From positions 1 through 64,000 of the forward strand of contig NZ_MSXW01000012.1 in NCBI RefSeq assembly GCF_001945445.1: a stretch of DNA of 64,000 nt, written 5' to 3'. The notes under the pieces were generated by a model, which saw only the letters and a list, made by a program, of their open reading frames with translations, made no database searches and had not been told where the DNA came from. Position 1 is the stretch's first letter, and each line of letters opens with the position of its first letter. Position numbers and translations under genes: made by a program. Source of the DNA: Pseudomonas sp. PA27(2017) (GTDB lineage Bacteria > Pseudomonadota > Gammaproteobacteria > Pseudomonadales > Pseudomonadaceae). Below, in pieces: positions 41,916-50,373 of this stretch.

Positions 41916-41995
41916 CGCCGGCCTCGACAAATTGCCGCCCCATCAGCCGTGCTAGAATCGCTGCCACTTCAAGCGCAGCAAGACTCGGAAGCCCC

Positions 41996-43027
41996 ATGGC
42001 CAAACGCCAACTCAACCGCCGGCAAAACTGGCGCATCGAAAAGATCCAGGGTGAGCGCGCCGCACGCGCCGCCAAGCGCGAATCCCGCGTGGTGGAAACT
42101 CTGGAAGGCGGCGACCTGGGCCCGGAGCAGACCGGCCTGGTGATCGCCCACTTTGGCGTTCAGGTGGAAGTCGAGGCCACCGACGGCGAACTGAGCGGCC
42201 AGGTGTTCCGCTGCCATCTGCGCGCCAACCTGCCGACGCTGGTCACTGGTGACCGCGTGGTGTGGCGGCCGGGCAACCAGGGCATCGGCGTGATCGTCGC
42301 CCAGCTGCCGCGCGACACCGAGCTGTGCCGCCCGGACACCCGCGGCCAGCTGAAGCCGGTGGCGGCCAACGTCGACTTGATCGTCATCGTTTTCGCGCCG
42401 CTACCGGAACCGCACGCCAACCTGATCGACCGTTATCTGGTCGCCGCCGAGCACGCGGGCATTCGCCCGCTGCTGCTGCTCAACAAGGCCGACCTGATCG
42501 ATGCACAGAACGAAACCGCGCTGAACGCGCTGCTCGATGTCTATCGCCAGTTGGGTTATCCGCTGCTGGAAGTCTCGGCGCTGGAAGGCGACGGCATGGA
42601 GCAGCTCAAGAAGCAGCTCGACGGCAACATCAGCGTCTTCGTGGGCCAGTCGGGCGTCGGCAAATCGTCGCTGGTCAACAGCCTGCTGCCGGGCGTCGAC
42701 ACCCGTGTCGGCGCGCTTTCAGAACTGACCGGCAAGGGCACCCACACCACCACTACCGCCCGGTTGTTTCACTTCCCCGGCGGCGGCCAGTTGATCGACT
42801 CACCGGGCATCCGCGAATTCGGCCTCGGCCATGTCAGCCGTGACGATGTGGAGGCGGGCTTCATCGAGTTCGCCGACCTGCTCGGCCATTGCCGCTTCCG
42901 CGACTGCAAGCATGACCGCGAACCCGGCTGCGCCTTGCTCAAGGCGCTGGAAGAAGGGCGTATCCAGCCGCAGCGGATGAACAGCTATCGGCACATTCTG
43001 GCCAGCCTGCCAGAGCCGGAGTATTGA
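41996..43027 (+). CDS. rsgA: Ribosome small subunit-dependent GTPase RsgA
   Basis: A late-stage 30S assembly GTPase of 343 residues. An N-terminal OB domain (about 40-110) comes before a circularly permuted G domain: NKADLID (G4) precedes [17 protein letters not shown] (G1) and [10 protein letters not shown] (G3). The C-terminal zinc site uses [15 protein letters not shown] basic N-terminal extension ([16 protein letters not shown]) is typical. A TAGAAT hexamer about 40 bases upstream may be its -10. The MITE-like element lies just before this promoter region. Confidence 0.96.
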   Translation: MAKRQLNRRQNWRIEKIQGERAARAAKRESRVVETLEGGDLGPEQTGLVIAHFGVQVEVEATDGELSGQVFRCHLRANLPTLVTGDRVVWRPGNQGIGVIVAQLPRDTELCRPDTRGQLKPVAANVDLIVIVFAPLPEPHANLIDRYLVAAEHAGIRPLLLLNKADLIDAQNETALNALLDVYRQLGYPLLEVSALEGDGMEQLKKQLDGNISVFVGQSGVGKSSLVNSLLPGVDTRVGALSELTGKGTHTTTTARLFHFPGGGQLIDSPGIREFGLGHVSRDDVEAGFIEFADLLGHCRFRDCKHDREPGCALLKALEEGRIQPQRMNSYRHILASLPEPEY

Positions 43028-43046
43028 GCGACCTGTAAGCTGGGGT

Positions 43047-43068
43047 GCCGGCCGATCACTCGGTCGGC
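43047..43068. terminator. Hairpin between convergent rsgA and motB
   Basis: A 9-bp stem GCCGGCCGA/TCGGTCGGC with loop TCAC, one G-U pair. It overlaps the motB stop and lies 20 bases after rsgA. No T run, so it is a weak or bidirectional terminator. Confidence 0.4.
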
Positions 43069-44096
43069 TGATCCATCTTCAGCGTGCCGTCCTCGAAGAT
43101 ATTCAGCTTCTCGCGCACCTGATCATTGGAGAGCGGCTCGGCACCAGGCGCTGCGCCTGAGCCCCCGCCAGCGCCAGCGCCACCTAAAGGCGAACCCGGC
43201 GCGGGATCCGGCGCCAGCGCGCCACCACCCTGCTCGCCCTCGATGTCGCGTTGCGCTTTCTTGGTCAGCACCACGATATCGATGCGGCGGTTCACCGGGT
43301 TGAACGGATCCTCGCGGTCGAACAGCGCCGACGAGGCGTAGCCGACCACCCGCGCCACCTGGGCATCGTCGTAGCCCGCCGCGATCAGCACGCGCCGCGC
43401 CGCATTGGCACGGTTGGCCGACAGCTCCCAGTTGCCAAAACCACCGGCGCCGGCGAACGGCTTGGCATCGGTATGGCCGCTGATGCTGATCTTGTTGGGT
43501 ACTGCTTTGATGGTGTCGGTGAGGGCGAACAGGATATCCTCGAAGTACGGCTGCAACTGCGCGCTGCCCAGGGCGAACATCGGCCGGTTCTCGGCATCGA
43601 CGATCTGGATGCGCAGGCCGTCCTGGGTGATCTCGAACAGGATCTGGTCCTTGAAACGCTGCAACTGCGGATCCTGCTCGACCTTGTTCTGCAACTCCTG
43701 CAACAGCAGCTCCAGGCGCTCGCGCTCGACTTCTTCGGCCTTGGCCTCGGCCTGCTCGGCATCCAGCTCGGCGGGATCCTTCGGATCGGTGTCCGCTTCG
43801 TCTCCCGGCGACTCCTGAGGCTGCTCGTTGAGAGTGCGGTCCGGCGACGGTGTCGGCGAGCCACCGAGGTCGATCACATAGGGGCTGGCGCTTTCGGAGA
43901 AGCCGATGGGGTCCTTGAAGTAGCCGGAGATCAGTTTCTTCTGCTCGGGGGTGGCCGAGGACATCAGCCACATCACCATGAAAAAGGCCATCATCGCCGT
44001 GGCGAAGTCGGCGAAGGCGATCTTCCAGGCGCCACCGTGGTGGCCGCCGGCAACCTTCTTGACCCGCTTTACGATGATCGGCTGGTTGTTTTCCAT
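43056..44096 (-). CDS. motB: Flagellar motor stator protein MotB
   Basis: The stator subunit that anchors to peptidoglycan; 346 residues. A short basic cytoplasmic end leads to the single membrane helix WKIAFADFATAMMAFFMVMW, which carries the proton-binding Asp of the DFATAM motif. A Glu/Gln-rich linker is followed by the OmpA-like peptidoglycan-binding domain (ISGHTDAKPF). A Pro/Gly/Ala-rich C-terminal tail (about residues 295-330) is an extension. It is five bases after motA. Confidence 0.96.
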   Translation of the reverse strand: MENNQPIIVKRVKKVAGGHHGGAWKIAFADFATAMMAFFMVMWLMSSATPEQKKLISGYFKDPIGFSESASPYVIDLGGSPTPSPDRTLNEQPQESPGDEADTDPKDPAELDAEQAEAKAEEVERERLELLLQELQNKVEQDPQLQRFKDQILFEITQDGLRIQIVDAENRPMFALGSAQLQPYFEDILFALTDTIKAVPNKISISGHTDAKPFAGAGGFGNWELSANRANAARRVLIAAGYDDAQVARVVGYASSALFDREDPFNPVNRRIDIVVLTKKAQRDIEGEQGGGALAPDPAPGSPLGGAGAGGGSGAAPGAEPLSNDQVREKLNIFEDGTLKMDQPTE

Positions 44097-44101
44097 GGTG
44101 C

Positions 44102-44953
44102 TTAGTTTCCGCGCATGGCCTGCTCAAGCTCGCTGAAGCTCGGGCGGTGCGCCGGGTAAAGGGTCTTGCGCGAGAACTCGACGGCCAGTGACGGCGGCAT
44201 GCCGGATGCCGAGGCGACCAGGCCGGCCTTGATGGCTTCGTAGACGTTCAGCTCTTCCTTGGCATCGTGTTCGAGCGCAGCGGAGAGCGGGCCGAAGAAG
44301 CCATACGAGGCGAGAATACCGAGGAAGGTGCCGACCAGCGCGGTACCGACCTTCTCGCCGATCTGCGCGTTGTCCGCCTCAGCAAGAATCGACATGGTGA
44401 TCACGATCCCCAATACCGCGGCGACGATACCCATCGCCGGCATGCCGTCGGCGATCTTCGCCACGGCATGGGCCGGATGATCGAGTTCTTCCTTGAGGCC
44501 GACCAGTTCCATGTCGAACAGGCCTTCGAGCTCGTGGGGCGCCATGTTGCCGGAGGACATGATGCGCAGGTAGTCGCAGATGAACGCGACCATACGCTCG
44601 TCGCCCAGCACCGCCGGGTACTTGCTGAAGATCGGGCTCGCGGCCGGGTCCTCGAGGTCGGCCTCGATGGCCATCATGCCTTCGCGGCGCGCCTTGTTGA
44701 GAATTTCATAGAGCAGGCGCAGCACTTCCAGGTAGTAGTCGTGGGTGAAGCGCGACTTGAACATCTTCAAGGATTTCTTGAAGACGGTCATGAACATGCT
44801 GCCCGGGTTGGCCTGCAGGAAGGCGCCCAGCGCCGCACCGCCGATGATCAGCACTTCGAAGGGATGCACCAGGGCCATGAGATGGCCACCCGACGCGACG
44901 AAGCCGCCGAAGACGCAAGCGAATACAACGATGATGCCGATGATTTTGGCCAT
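44102..44953 (-). CDS. motA: Flagellar motor stator protein MotA
   Basis: The proton-channel stator subunit with four membrane helices; 283 residues. The N-terminus MAKIIGIIVVFACVFGGFVA and the paired helices MPAMGIVAAVLGIVITM and GTALVGTFLGILASYGFFGPL are diagnostic. The cytoplasmic loop with torque-generating charged residues (about 70-165) is present. It is transcribed with motB and has a candidate sigma-28 promoter upstream. Confidence 0.97.
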   Translation of the reverse strand: MAKIIGIIVVFACVFGGFVASGGHLMALVHPFEVLIIGGAALGAFLQANPGSMFMTVFKKSLKMFKSRFTHDYYLEVLRLLYEILNKARREGMMAIEADLEDPAASPIFSKYPAVLGDERMVAFICDYLRIMSSGNMAPHELEGLFDMELVGLKEELDHPAHAVAKIADGMPAMGIVAAVLGIVITMSILAEADNAQIGEKVGTALVGTFLGILASYGFFGPLSAALEHDAKEELNVYEAIKAGLVASASGMPPSLAVEFSRKTLYPAHRPSFSELEQAMRGN

Positions 44954-45008
44954 AGAAAGAAACTTGAGCAGGTGAAAAGAAAGGGCGACCGCGCGAATCC
45001 CCTTCTAC

Positions 45009-45035
45009 TTATCGGAAGAGATGCGCCAGACTATA
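45009..45035 (-). promoter_or_regulatory. Candidate sigma-28 (FliA) promoter of motAB
   Basis: On the minus strand TATAGTCT (-35), an 11-base spacer and TCCGATAA (-10) fit the FliA consensus TAAAGTTT-N11-GCCGATAA with 6/8 and 7/8 matches. The predicted start leaves a leader of about 50 bases before motA. Confidence 0.65.
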
Positions 45036-45074
45036 GTCAGTTAAGTCTAAAAAAAGCCATTTTGGCACAGCCCC

Positions 45075-46586
45075 ATGGTCGCAAGCACGCCGTTACCGCG
45101 CACTCTCGACGCCTGGCTCAAGCAGCTGGACGGTCAGGTGCTGCCCATCGCAGCCGATCATCACCAGCAGGTTCGCCGTGCATTGGGCGACAGCCGCCGC
45201 TCGTTGCGCGAAATCGCCGACCTGATGCAGGACAGCCCGGCACTGGTGCTCAGCGTGCTGCGCGAGGCCAACAGCAAGGGCAGCAGCCTGGGTGAAGCGG
45301 CGGAGAGCCTGGAGACGGCACTCACCCGCCTGGGCCTCAAGCGCGCCGAAGAGCTCCTCGCCCGCCTGCCTGCGCGGGCACTGGCCGACATTCCGCCGTC
45401 GCTTCGGCAGATCCAGCTGATCAGCCAGCACGCGGCCTATCAGGCCAACGGCCTGTTCGCCGCGCGCCTGGCGCGTCTGTGGCAGGAAATCCACTGGGGC
45501 AGCCTGCTGTTCCTGTCGCCCGTATGGGCCCTGCTGGCCGCCCATCCCCATCTGTTCGAAGCCTGGGAACAGCGGGTGCTGATAGACGGCGAACCGGCAG
45601 TCAAGGTCGAGCGCGACATGCTGGGCGTACCGCTGTTCGACCTGTGCCTGGCGCTGGCCGAGCGCTGGCGCCTGCCGGCCTGGATCCTCCAGGGCTATCG
45701 CTTGTTGATCGATGATCGCCGCCTGCTCGGCAAGGCGCTGCACATCGCCCGCCGTCACGACGATCCACTGCACCAGCAGCAGAAGCTGGACGCCGACCCG
45801 ACGCTGCAGCGCTGGCTTACCCAGCCTGCCAACAGCATCCTGCTCGCCAACGTGATCGCGGTGTCGGCGCATAGCGCCTGGAGCGGCAGTCATACCCGGC
45901 GCTGGCAACGGCTCAACAGTCTTTACCTGCAGCTACCGCTGGCCGAACTGCAGCAGCAGATCCACCAGAATGCGGCGCACAGCGCTCGGCAATTGGACAC
46001 CGCCGGCCTCTGGCACCCTGCCGAGGCCCTGCTGTGGCCATGGAATGCTCGTCACTTTCAACCGCGCAAAACAGCGCCAGCACCGCAGGTCAGCGATTGG
46101 CGACAACTGTGCACTCAGTTGCTCGCCCAGCCTTCGGCATTCAGCAACGTCCAGCAGCTCACCACCTGCGCCCGCCAGGCCGTGCAGGCCGCCGGTCTGT
46201 CACGGGTGGTGATGCTGCTCGCTGACCGCACCCACACGCGCCTGCAATTGCAGCAACATGCCGGCGTGGCAGCCAGTGCCAGTGGCCTGACCCTCGACCC
46301 GGCGCAAAGCCAGGTGCTGCGCCGTCTGCTACAAAAGCCTGCGCAATTGCGCCTTACACCGGCCAACATCGCACAGTTCTCCGCCCTGCTGCCCGGCGAC
46401 CTGAAGGCCCTGCTGCCCAGCGAACACCTGCTGATCCGCTCCCTGGCCAGCAACGAACGGGTGGTGATGCTGCTGTTCGCCGACCAGGGCGGCCAACCGA
46501 TCGACGACACCATCGTGCAGGCCTTTACCAAGACCACGCAATGCATCGAGCGCGCGCTGGACACCTTCAGCAAACGTAAGCGCTGA
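45075..46586 (+). CDS. HDOD domain-containing protein
   Basis: A cytoplasmic protein of 503 residues. The N-terminal part (about 15-200) matches the HDOD fold, a degenerate HD phosphohydrolase relative found in signalling proteins: SLREIADLMQDSPALVLSVLREANS is the entry pattern. The C-terminal 150 residues look GAF-like. I see no metal-binding HD pair. It sits at the PA4955 position, divergent from motAB and upstream of rhdA. HDOD proteins often act in motility, c-di-GMP or stress pathways; no specific role can be stated. Confidence 0.75.
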   Translation: MVASTPLPRTLDAWLKQLDGQVLPIAADHHQQVRRALGDSRRSLREIADLMQDSPALVLSVLREANSKGSSLGEAAESLETALTRLGLKRAEELLARLPARALADIPPSLRQIQLISQHAAYQANGLFAARLARLWQEIHWGSLLFLSPVWALLAAHPHLFEAWEQRVLIDGEPAVKVERDMLGVPLFDLCLALAERWRLPAWILQGYRLLIDDRRLLGKALHIARRHDDPLHQQQKLDADPTLQRWLTQPANSILLANVIAVSAHSAWSGSHTRRWQRLNSLYLQLPLAELQQQIHQNAAHSARQLDTAGLWHPAEALLWPWNARHFQPRKTAPAPQVSDWRQLCTQLLAQPSAFSNVQQLTTCARQAVQAAGLSRVVMLLADRTHTRLQLQQHAGVAASASGLTLDPAQSQVLRRLLQKPAQLRLTPANIAQFSALLPGDLKALLPSEHLLIRSLASNERVVMLLFADQGGQPIDDTIVQAFTKTTQCIERALDTFSKRKR

Positions 46587-46652
46587 GCGCCGCCGCTTTA
46601 CGGCATTCTTCTGCGCTACAATCGCCCTCTTAACTCCGCCAACGAGGCCTGT

Positions 46653-47468
46653 ATGACAGCCTTCGACGAACTGCCGCTGGTCATCGAACCGGCGGATCTC
46701 GCCACACGACTGCACGCGTCCGACCTGATCCTGGTCGACCTCAGCAGCCATCAGCGTTACCTGAACGGGCACATTCTCGGCGCCCGCTTCGTCGACGGCA
46801 AACGCACCCAGGCGAGTGCGCCAGCGGCCCCCGGCCTGCTACCGGAAAAAACGCAACTCGAGCAACTGTTCAGCGAACTTGGCCACCACCCGCAGGCCAC
46901 CTACGTGGTGTATGACGACGAGGGCGGCGGCTGGGCCGGTCGTTTCATCTGGCTGCTGGATGTCATCGGTCATGGGCGCTATCACTTTCTCAATGGTGGC
47001 CTGACGGCCTGGCAAGCCGAAGGCCTGGCACTGAGCCAGGATGCTCCTGCGCCAAAGCACGCGACGGTTTCACTGACCCTCAGCGATGCGCCTACCGCCA
47101 GCGCGGATTACCTGAAATCGCGCCTGGGCGCCGCCGACCTGGCCATCTGGGATGCCCGCTCGGCCGAGGAATACCGCGGCGAAAAGGTGCAGGCCGCACG
47201 GGGTGGCCACATCCCCGGTGCCATCCACTTCGAATGGACCGCGGGCATGGACCCCGCACGTGCCTTGCGCATTCGTCAGGACATCGCCGAGCAGCTCGAA
47301 CAGCGCGGGCTGAGCGCCGACAAGGAAATCATCACCCACTGCCAGAGCCATCGCCGCTCCGGTTTTACCTATCTGGTCGCCAAGGCCCTGGGCTATCCGC
47401 GGGTCAAGGCCTACGCCGGCTCCTGGGGCGAGTGGGGCAACCTGACCGACACACCTGTCGAACGTTGA
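46653..47468 (+). CDS. rhdA: Thiosulfate sulfurtransferase (rhodanese) RhdA
   Basis: A cytoplasmic two-domain rhodanese of 271 residues that moves sulfane sulfur from thiosulfate to cyanide or thiols. Its length and the active-site loop HCQSHRRSG, with catalytic Cys230, match the well-studied Azotobacter vinelandii RhdA (Cys230, 271 residues). The first rhodanese domain (about 10-125) is inactive, as in that enzyme. Useful against cyanide and in redox balance. It is followed by psd, the conserved Pseudomonas order. Confidence 0.93.
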   Translation: MTAFDELPLVIEPADLATRLHASDLILVDLSSHQRYLNGHILGARFVDGKRTQASAPAAPGLLPEKTQLEQLFSELGHHPQATYVVYDDEGGGWAGRFIWLLDVIGHGRYHFLNGGLTAWQAEGLALSQDAPAPKHATVSLTLSDAPTASADYLKSRLGAADLAIWDARSAEEYRGEKVQAARGGHIPGAIHFEWTAGMDPARALRIRQDIAEQLEQRGLSADKEIITHCQSHRRSGFTYLVAKALGYPRVKAYAGSWGEWGNLTDTPVER

Positions 47469-47531
47469 ACTCGACCTGACTGTCCACTCTCATATGCCCG
47501 GCATGCACGGCCGGGCAGCCAAGGAATAAAG

Positions 47532-48383
47532 ATGAAAGAACGCCTGTTTATCCTCAGCCAGCACCTGACTCCGCACCACCTGCTCTCGCGCCTGATCGGC
47601 TGCGCCGCGCAGTGCCGTGCTGCCTGGTTCAAGAACCGCCTGATCGGCTGGTTCGCCAAGCAGTACCAGGTCGACATGAGCGAAGCGCAGGTCGAAGACC
47701 TCACCGCCTACGAGCACTTCAACGCCTTCTTCACCCGTGCGCTCAAGGAAGGCGCCCGCCCGCTGGACAACCAGCCCGGCGCCGTTCTCTGCCCCGCCGA
47801 TGGTGCGATCAGCCAGTTGGGCCGCATCGAACATGGCCGAGTATTTCAGGCCAAGGGCCACAGCTACAGCGTGACCGAGTTGCTGGGCGGTGACAGCGAG
47901 CGAGCTGCGCCCTTCATGGGCGGCGACTTCGCCACCGTGTACCTGTCGCCCAAGGACTACCACCGCGTGCACATGCCGCTGGCCGGCACCCTTCGAGAGA
48001 TGATCTACGTGCCGGGCCGGCTGTTCTCGGTAAACCAGACCACCGCGGAAAACGTGCCCGAGTTGTTCGCCCGCAACGAGCGCGTGGTGTGCCTGTTCGA
48101 TACCGAGCGCGGGCCCATGGCCGTGGTGCTGGTCGGCGCGATGATCGTCGCCTCCATCGAAACCGTCTGGGCCGGGCTGATTACCCCACCCAAGCGCGAA
48201 CTGAAAACCATCCGTTACGACGAAGCCGCCCGCGCACCGGTCAGCCTGGAAAAAGGCGCTGAGCTGGGCCGCTTCAAACTCGGCTCCACGGCCATCGTGC
48301 TGTTCGGCCCAGAGCAGGTTAAATGGGCTGAGGAACTGGGCGCCAACAGCCCGGTGCGCATGGGCCAATTGCTCGGCCAGTGA
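47532..48383 (+). CDS. psd: Phosphatidylserine decarboxylase
   Basis: The membrane-associated pyruvoyl enzyme that makes phosphatidylethanolamine; 283 residues as the proenzyme. The self-cleavage motif LGST is at 250-253, so the mature chains split between Gly251 and Ser252, which becomes the pyruvoyl group. The catalytic triad residues Asp90 (CPADGA) and His147 (YHRVHMPL) are present. It lies 63 bases after rhdA. Confidence 0.96.
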   Translation: MKERLFILSQHLTPHHLLSRLIGCAAQCRAAWFKNRLIGWFAKQYQVDMSEAQVEDLTAYEHFNAFFTRALKEGARPLDNQPGAVLCPADGAISQLGRIEHGRVFQAKGHSYSVTELLGGDSERAAPFMGGDFATVYLSPKDYHRVHMPLAGTLREMIYVPGRLFSVNQTTAENVPELFARNERVVCLFDTERGPMAVVLVGAMIVASIETVWAGLITPPKRELKTIRYDEAARAPVSLEKGAELGRFKLGSTAIVLFGPEQVKWAEELGANSPVRMGQLLGQ

Positions 48384-48394
48384 GCCGATGGGGC

Positions 48395-48434
48395 GTCGCG
48401 CAGCCTTGGCCCGCGGCGCCGCAAAGGCTGCGAC
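48395..48434 (+). terminator. Hairpin downstream of psd
   Basis: GTCGCGCAGCCTT pairs with AAGGCTGCGAC across a GC-rich loop, 12 bases after the psd stop. No T run follows, so termination is uncertain. Confidence 0.35.
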
Positions 48435-48512
48435 GATGGCAAGATGCTGCTAGAGTCGCTTAAACCTGACCAATCAGTCGATCGAATGCTGGCGCTGGAG
48501 TAACGAAGCTAG

Positions 48513-50309
48513 ATGGATAAACAGAGCCCCCACCTTTTGCTCCGCGTCCCGACGCCGACCAAGCAGGGCCTGACTTTCTGCGACGCCACGCCACGCGACC
48601 TGAAACGCTGGATCTCCGGCCTGCCCAAGGCCAACATCGGCGAAACCGCCCGTCAGCTGTATCAGGCGCTGATCGAACTCAACCAGTTGCTGACTCCTTC
48701 GGACAATCGCATACAGCTGCTCGAGCTGTTGCGCCCGGAAGTGTATTTCGTCTGCCAGCATCTGGAGCGCCACTTCCTCAACCAGGCCATCGTGCTCGAT
48801 GAGCGCCCGCGCAAGGTCGCCAACCTCTGCCAGGCACTACAGAACCACCTGGCCATCGGTTACAAACTGATCATCTCGCGCCTCGCCGCGCAGGCCAGCC
48901 GCGAGCGCAACGCGCTGCTCGGTACCGCACTGCAACGCGCGGTGCACAGCCTCAACGGCCCGCTGATCCGCACCAGCCAACTCTATTGCCCGGTGCCCGA
49001 AGGCCTCTGGCTGGAGCTGCACCAACTCTACCTGATCGCCCGTCGTCACGAACTGCACAAGGTGGTGATCCGCGACCCGCTGGCTCGCCACACCCAGGGG
49101 CTGAGCGTCGAGCAGGGCTATATCGTCGCCCTGCTGATCGGCTGCTCGCGCTGCAACCAGATGCGCCAGAGCGCCATTGCCCGCCTCGCCGAAGCGCTGG
49201 AAGCGTGGAGCACACTGGTCAACCTGCAGCCCGGCGGCCAGCCGAACAGCATCTTCGCCGTCGCGCCGCAACTCGACGGCCCGCCCCGCTACACGTCGCT
49301 TTTCCAGCCGAGCGAGCTGCAGGGCGCGCTGGGCATCGATCCGACCCCGCTGGTCGACGCCATCAAGGATCACCTGGCGCTGACGCCCGAGGAGCGCTCC
49401 CGCTCGCGCCTGCAGGTGCCCGACGGTTTCACCGTGGACATGCTGCAGCATGCTGCCGCCGCCTGGGGCGACATCTCAGAGCGCACCTTCCAGCGCACCC
49501 AGGGCACCGGCAGCATGACCCTGTGCATCGGCATGAGCGCGCTGAACTACTATCTGGCCAATGGCCGCGTGTTCAGCGAGATCCTCAAGCAGCAGGTCGA
49601 CACCGCCGCTTCGTTCAAACCACGCAGCGGCGAGCCCGATGTGTGGGCCAACGCCCCGGATGCACGCCGCAACGAATGGGAAAACGGTCTTTCCTTCGAG
49701 GAAATCGAATACCCCAAACCCGCCAGCGAGCAGCAAGCGCCGTCCGGCGCTGGGGAAAGCTTCCCGACCTTCATGCTGGCCATCGTCAACCACAGCCCCG
49801 GCGGGTACTGTCTGTCGTGGCCCAAGGAAGTGCCCAGCCAGTTGCAGGCCGGCGAGATCCTCGGCATTCGCGACAATCCCCAGCAGGGCTGGAGCGTCGC
49901 GGTGGTGCGCTGGATCCGCCAGGTACGCGGCGGTGGCACGCAGATGGGCATCGAGCTGATCGCACCCCACGCACAATCCTGTGGCCTGCAACTGGTGCGC
50001 AAGGCCGAGCAGAACAGCCAGTACCTACGCGCCCTGCTGTTGCCGGAGATCGCCGCCATTTCCCGACCGGCGACGCTGATCACCCCGCGTCTGCCGTTCC
50101 AGGAAGGCAGCAAGGTGCTGATCAACATCAACGGCAAGGAACGCCGCGCGGTACTCAGCCAGAAACAGGTCAGCACCAGCAGCTTCAGCCAGTTCGAGTA
50201 CCACGATCTGGAGCACAAAACCGCGGATCACGCGACCTCCGTCACAGCCTCCGGTACCCAGCGCCCAGCCGGGGAGGAAGACTTTGACTCACTCTGGAAG
50301 TCGCTGTAG
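48513..50309 (+). CDS. PA4958-like protein upstream of fimX, possible C-terminal PilZ-like domain
   Basis: A large cytoplasmic protein of 598 residues with no signal peptide or membrane helix. It is conserved in Pseudomonas immediately before fimX (PA4958 in PAO1). The middle is helical and histidine/arginine rich (ELHQLYLIARRHELHKVVIRD). The last 180 residues look like a beta-barrel (VNHSPGGYCLSWPKEVPSQL, then GEILGIRD and GTQMGIELIAP), which recalls the PilZ fold although no clear RxxxR/DxSxxG pair is seen. Position points to type IV pilus or c-di-GMP work; this is inference. Confidence 0.65.
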   Translation: MDKQSPHLLLRVPTPTKQGLTFCDATPRDLKRWISGLPKANIGETARQLYQALIELNQLLTPSDNRIQLLELLRPEVYFVCQHLERHFLNQAIVLDERPRKVANLCQALQNHLAIGYKLIISRLAAQASRERNALLGTALQRAVHSLNGPLIRTSQLYCPVPEGLWLELHQLYLIARRHELHKVVIRDPLARHTQGLSVEQGYIVALLIGCSRCNQMRQSAIARLAEALEAWSTLVNLQPGGQPNSIFAVAPQLDGPPRYTSLFQPSELQGALGIDPTPLVDAIKDHLALTPEERSRSRLQVPDGFTVDMLQHAAAAWGDISERTFQRTQGTGSMTLCIGMSALNYYLANGRVFSEILKQQVDTAASFKPRSGEPDVWANAPDARRNEWENGLSFEEIEYPKPASEQQAPSGAGESFPTFMLAIVNHSPGGYCLSWPKEVPSQLQAGEILGIRDNPQQGWSVAVVRWIRQVRGGGTQMGIELIAPHAQSCGLQLVRKAEQNSQYLRALLLPEIAAISRPATLITPRLPFQEGSKVLININGKERRAVLSQKQVSTSSFSQFEYHDLEHKTADHATSVTASGTQRPAGEEDFDSLWKSL

Positions 50310-50373
50310 ATTGCCGGGAAACCCTTAATTCCCCGCCCTCTTCTGCTGTTTTATCGCAGATTCGACTTCGCTA

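Noticed and set aside
41613..41930. An N-terminal extension of the membrane methyltransferase across the MITE-like element
   Set aside because: The extra 106 residues come from the repeat element and show no family pattern.
48395..48434. The hairpin after psd as a regulatory RNA
   Set aside because: It has no supporting promoter or conserved loop. A weak terminator or pause is the simpler reading.
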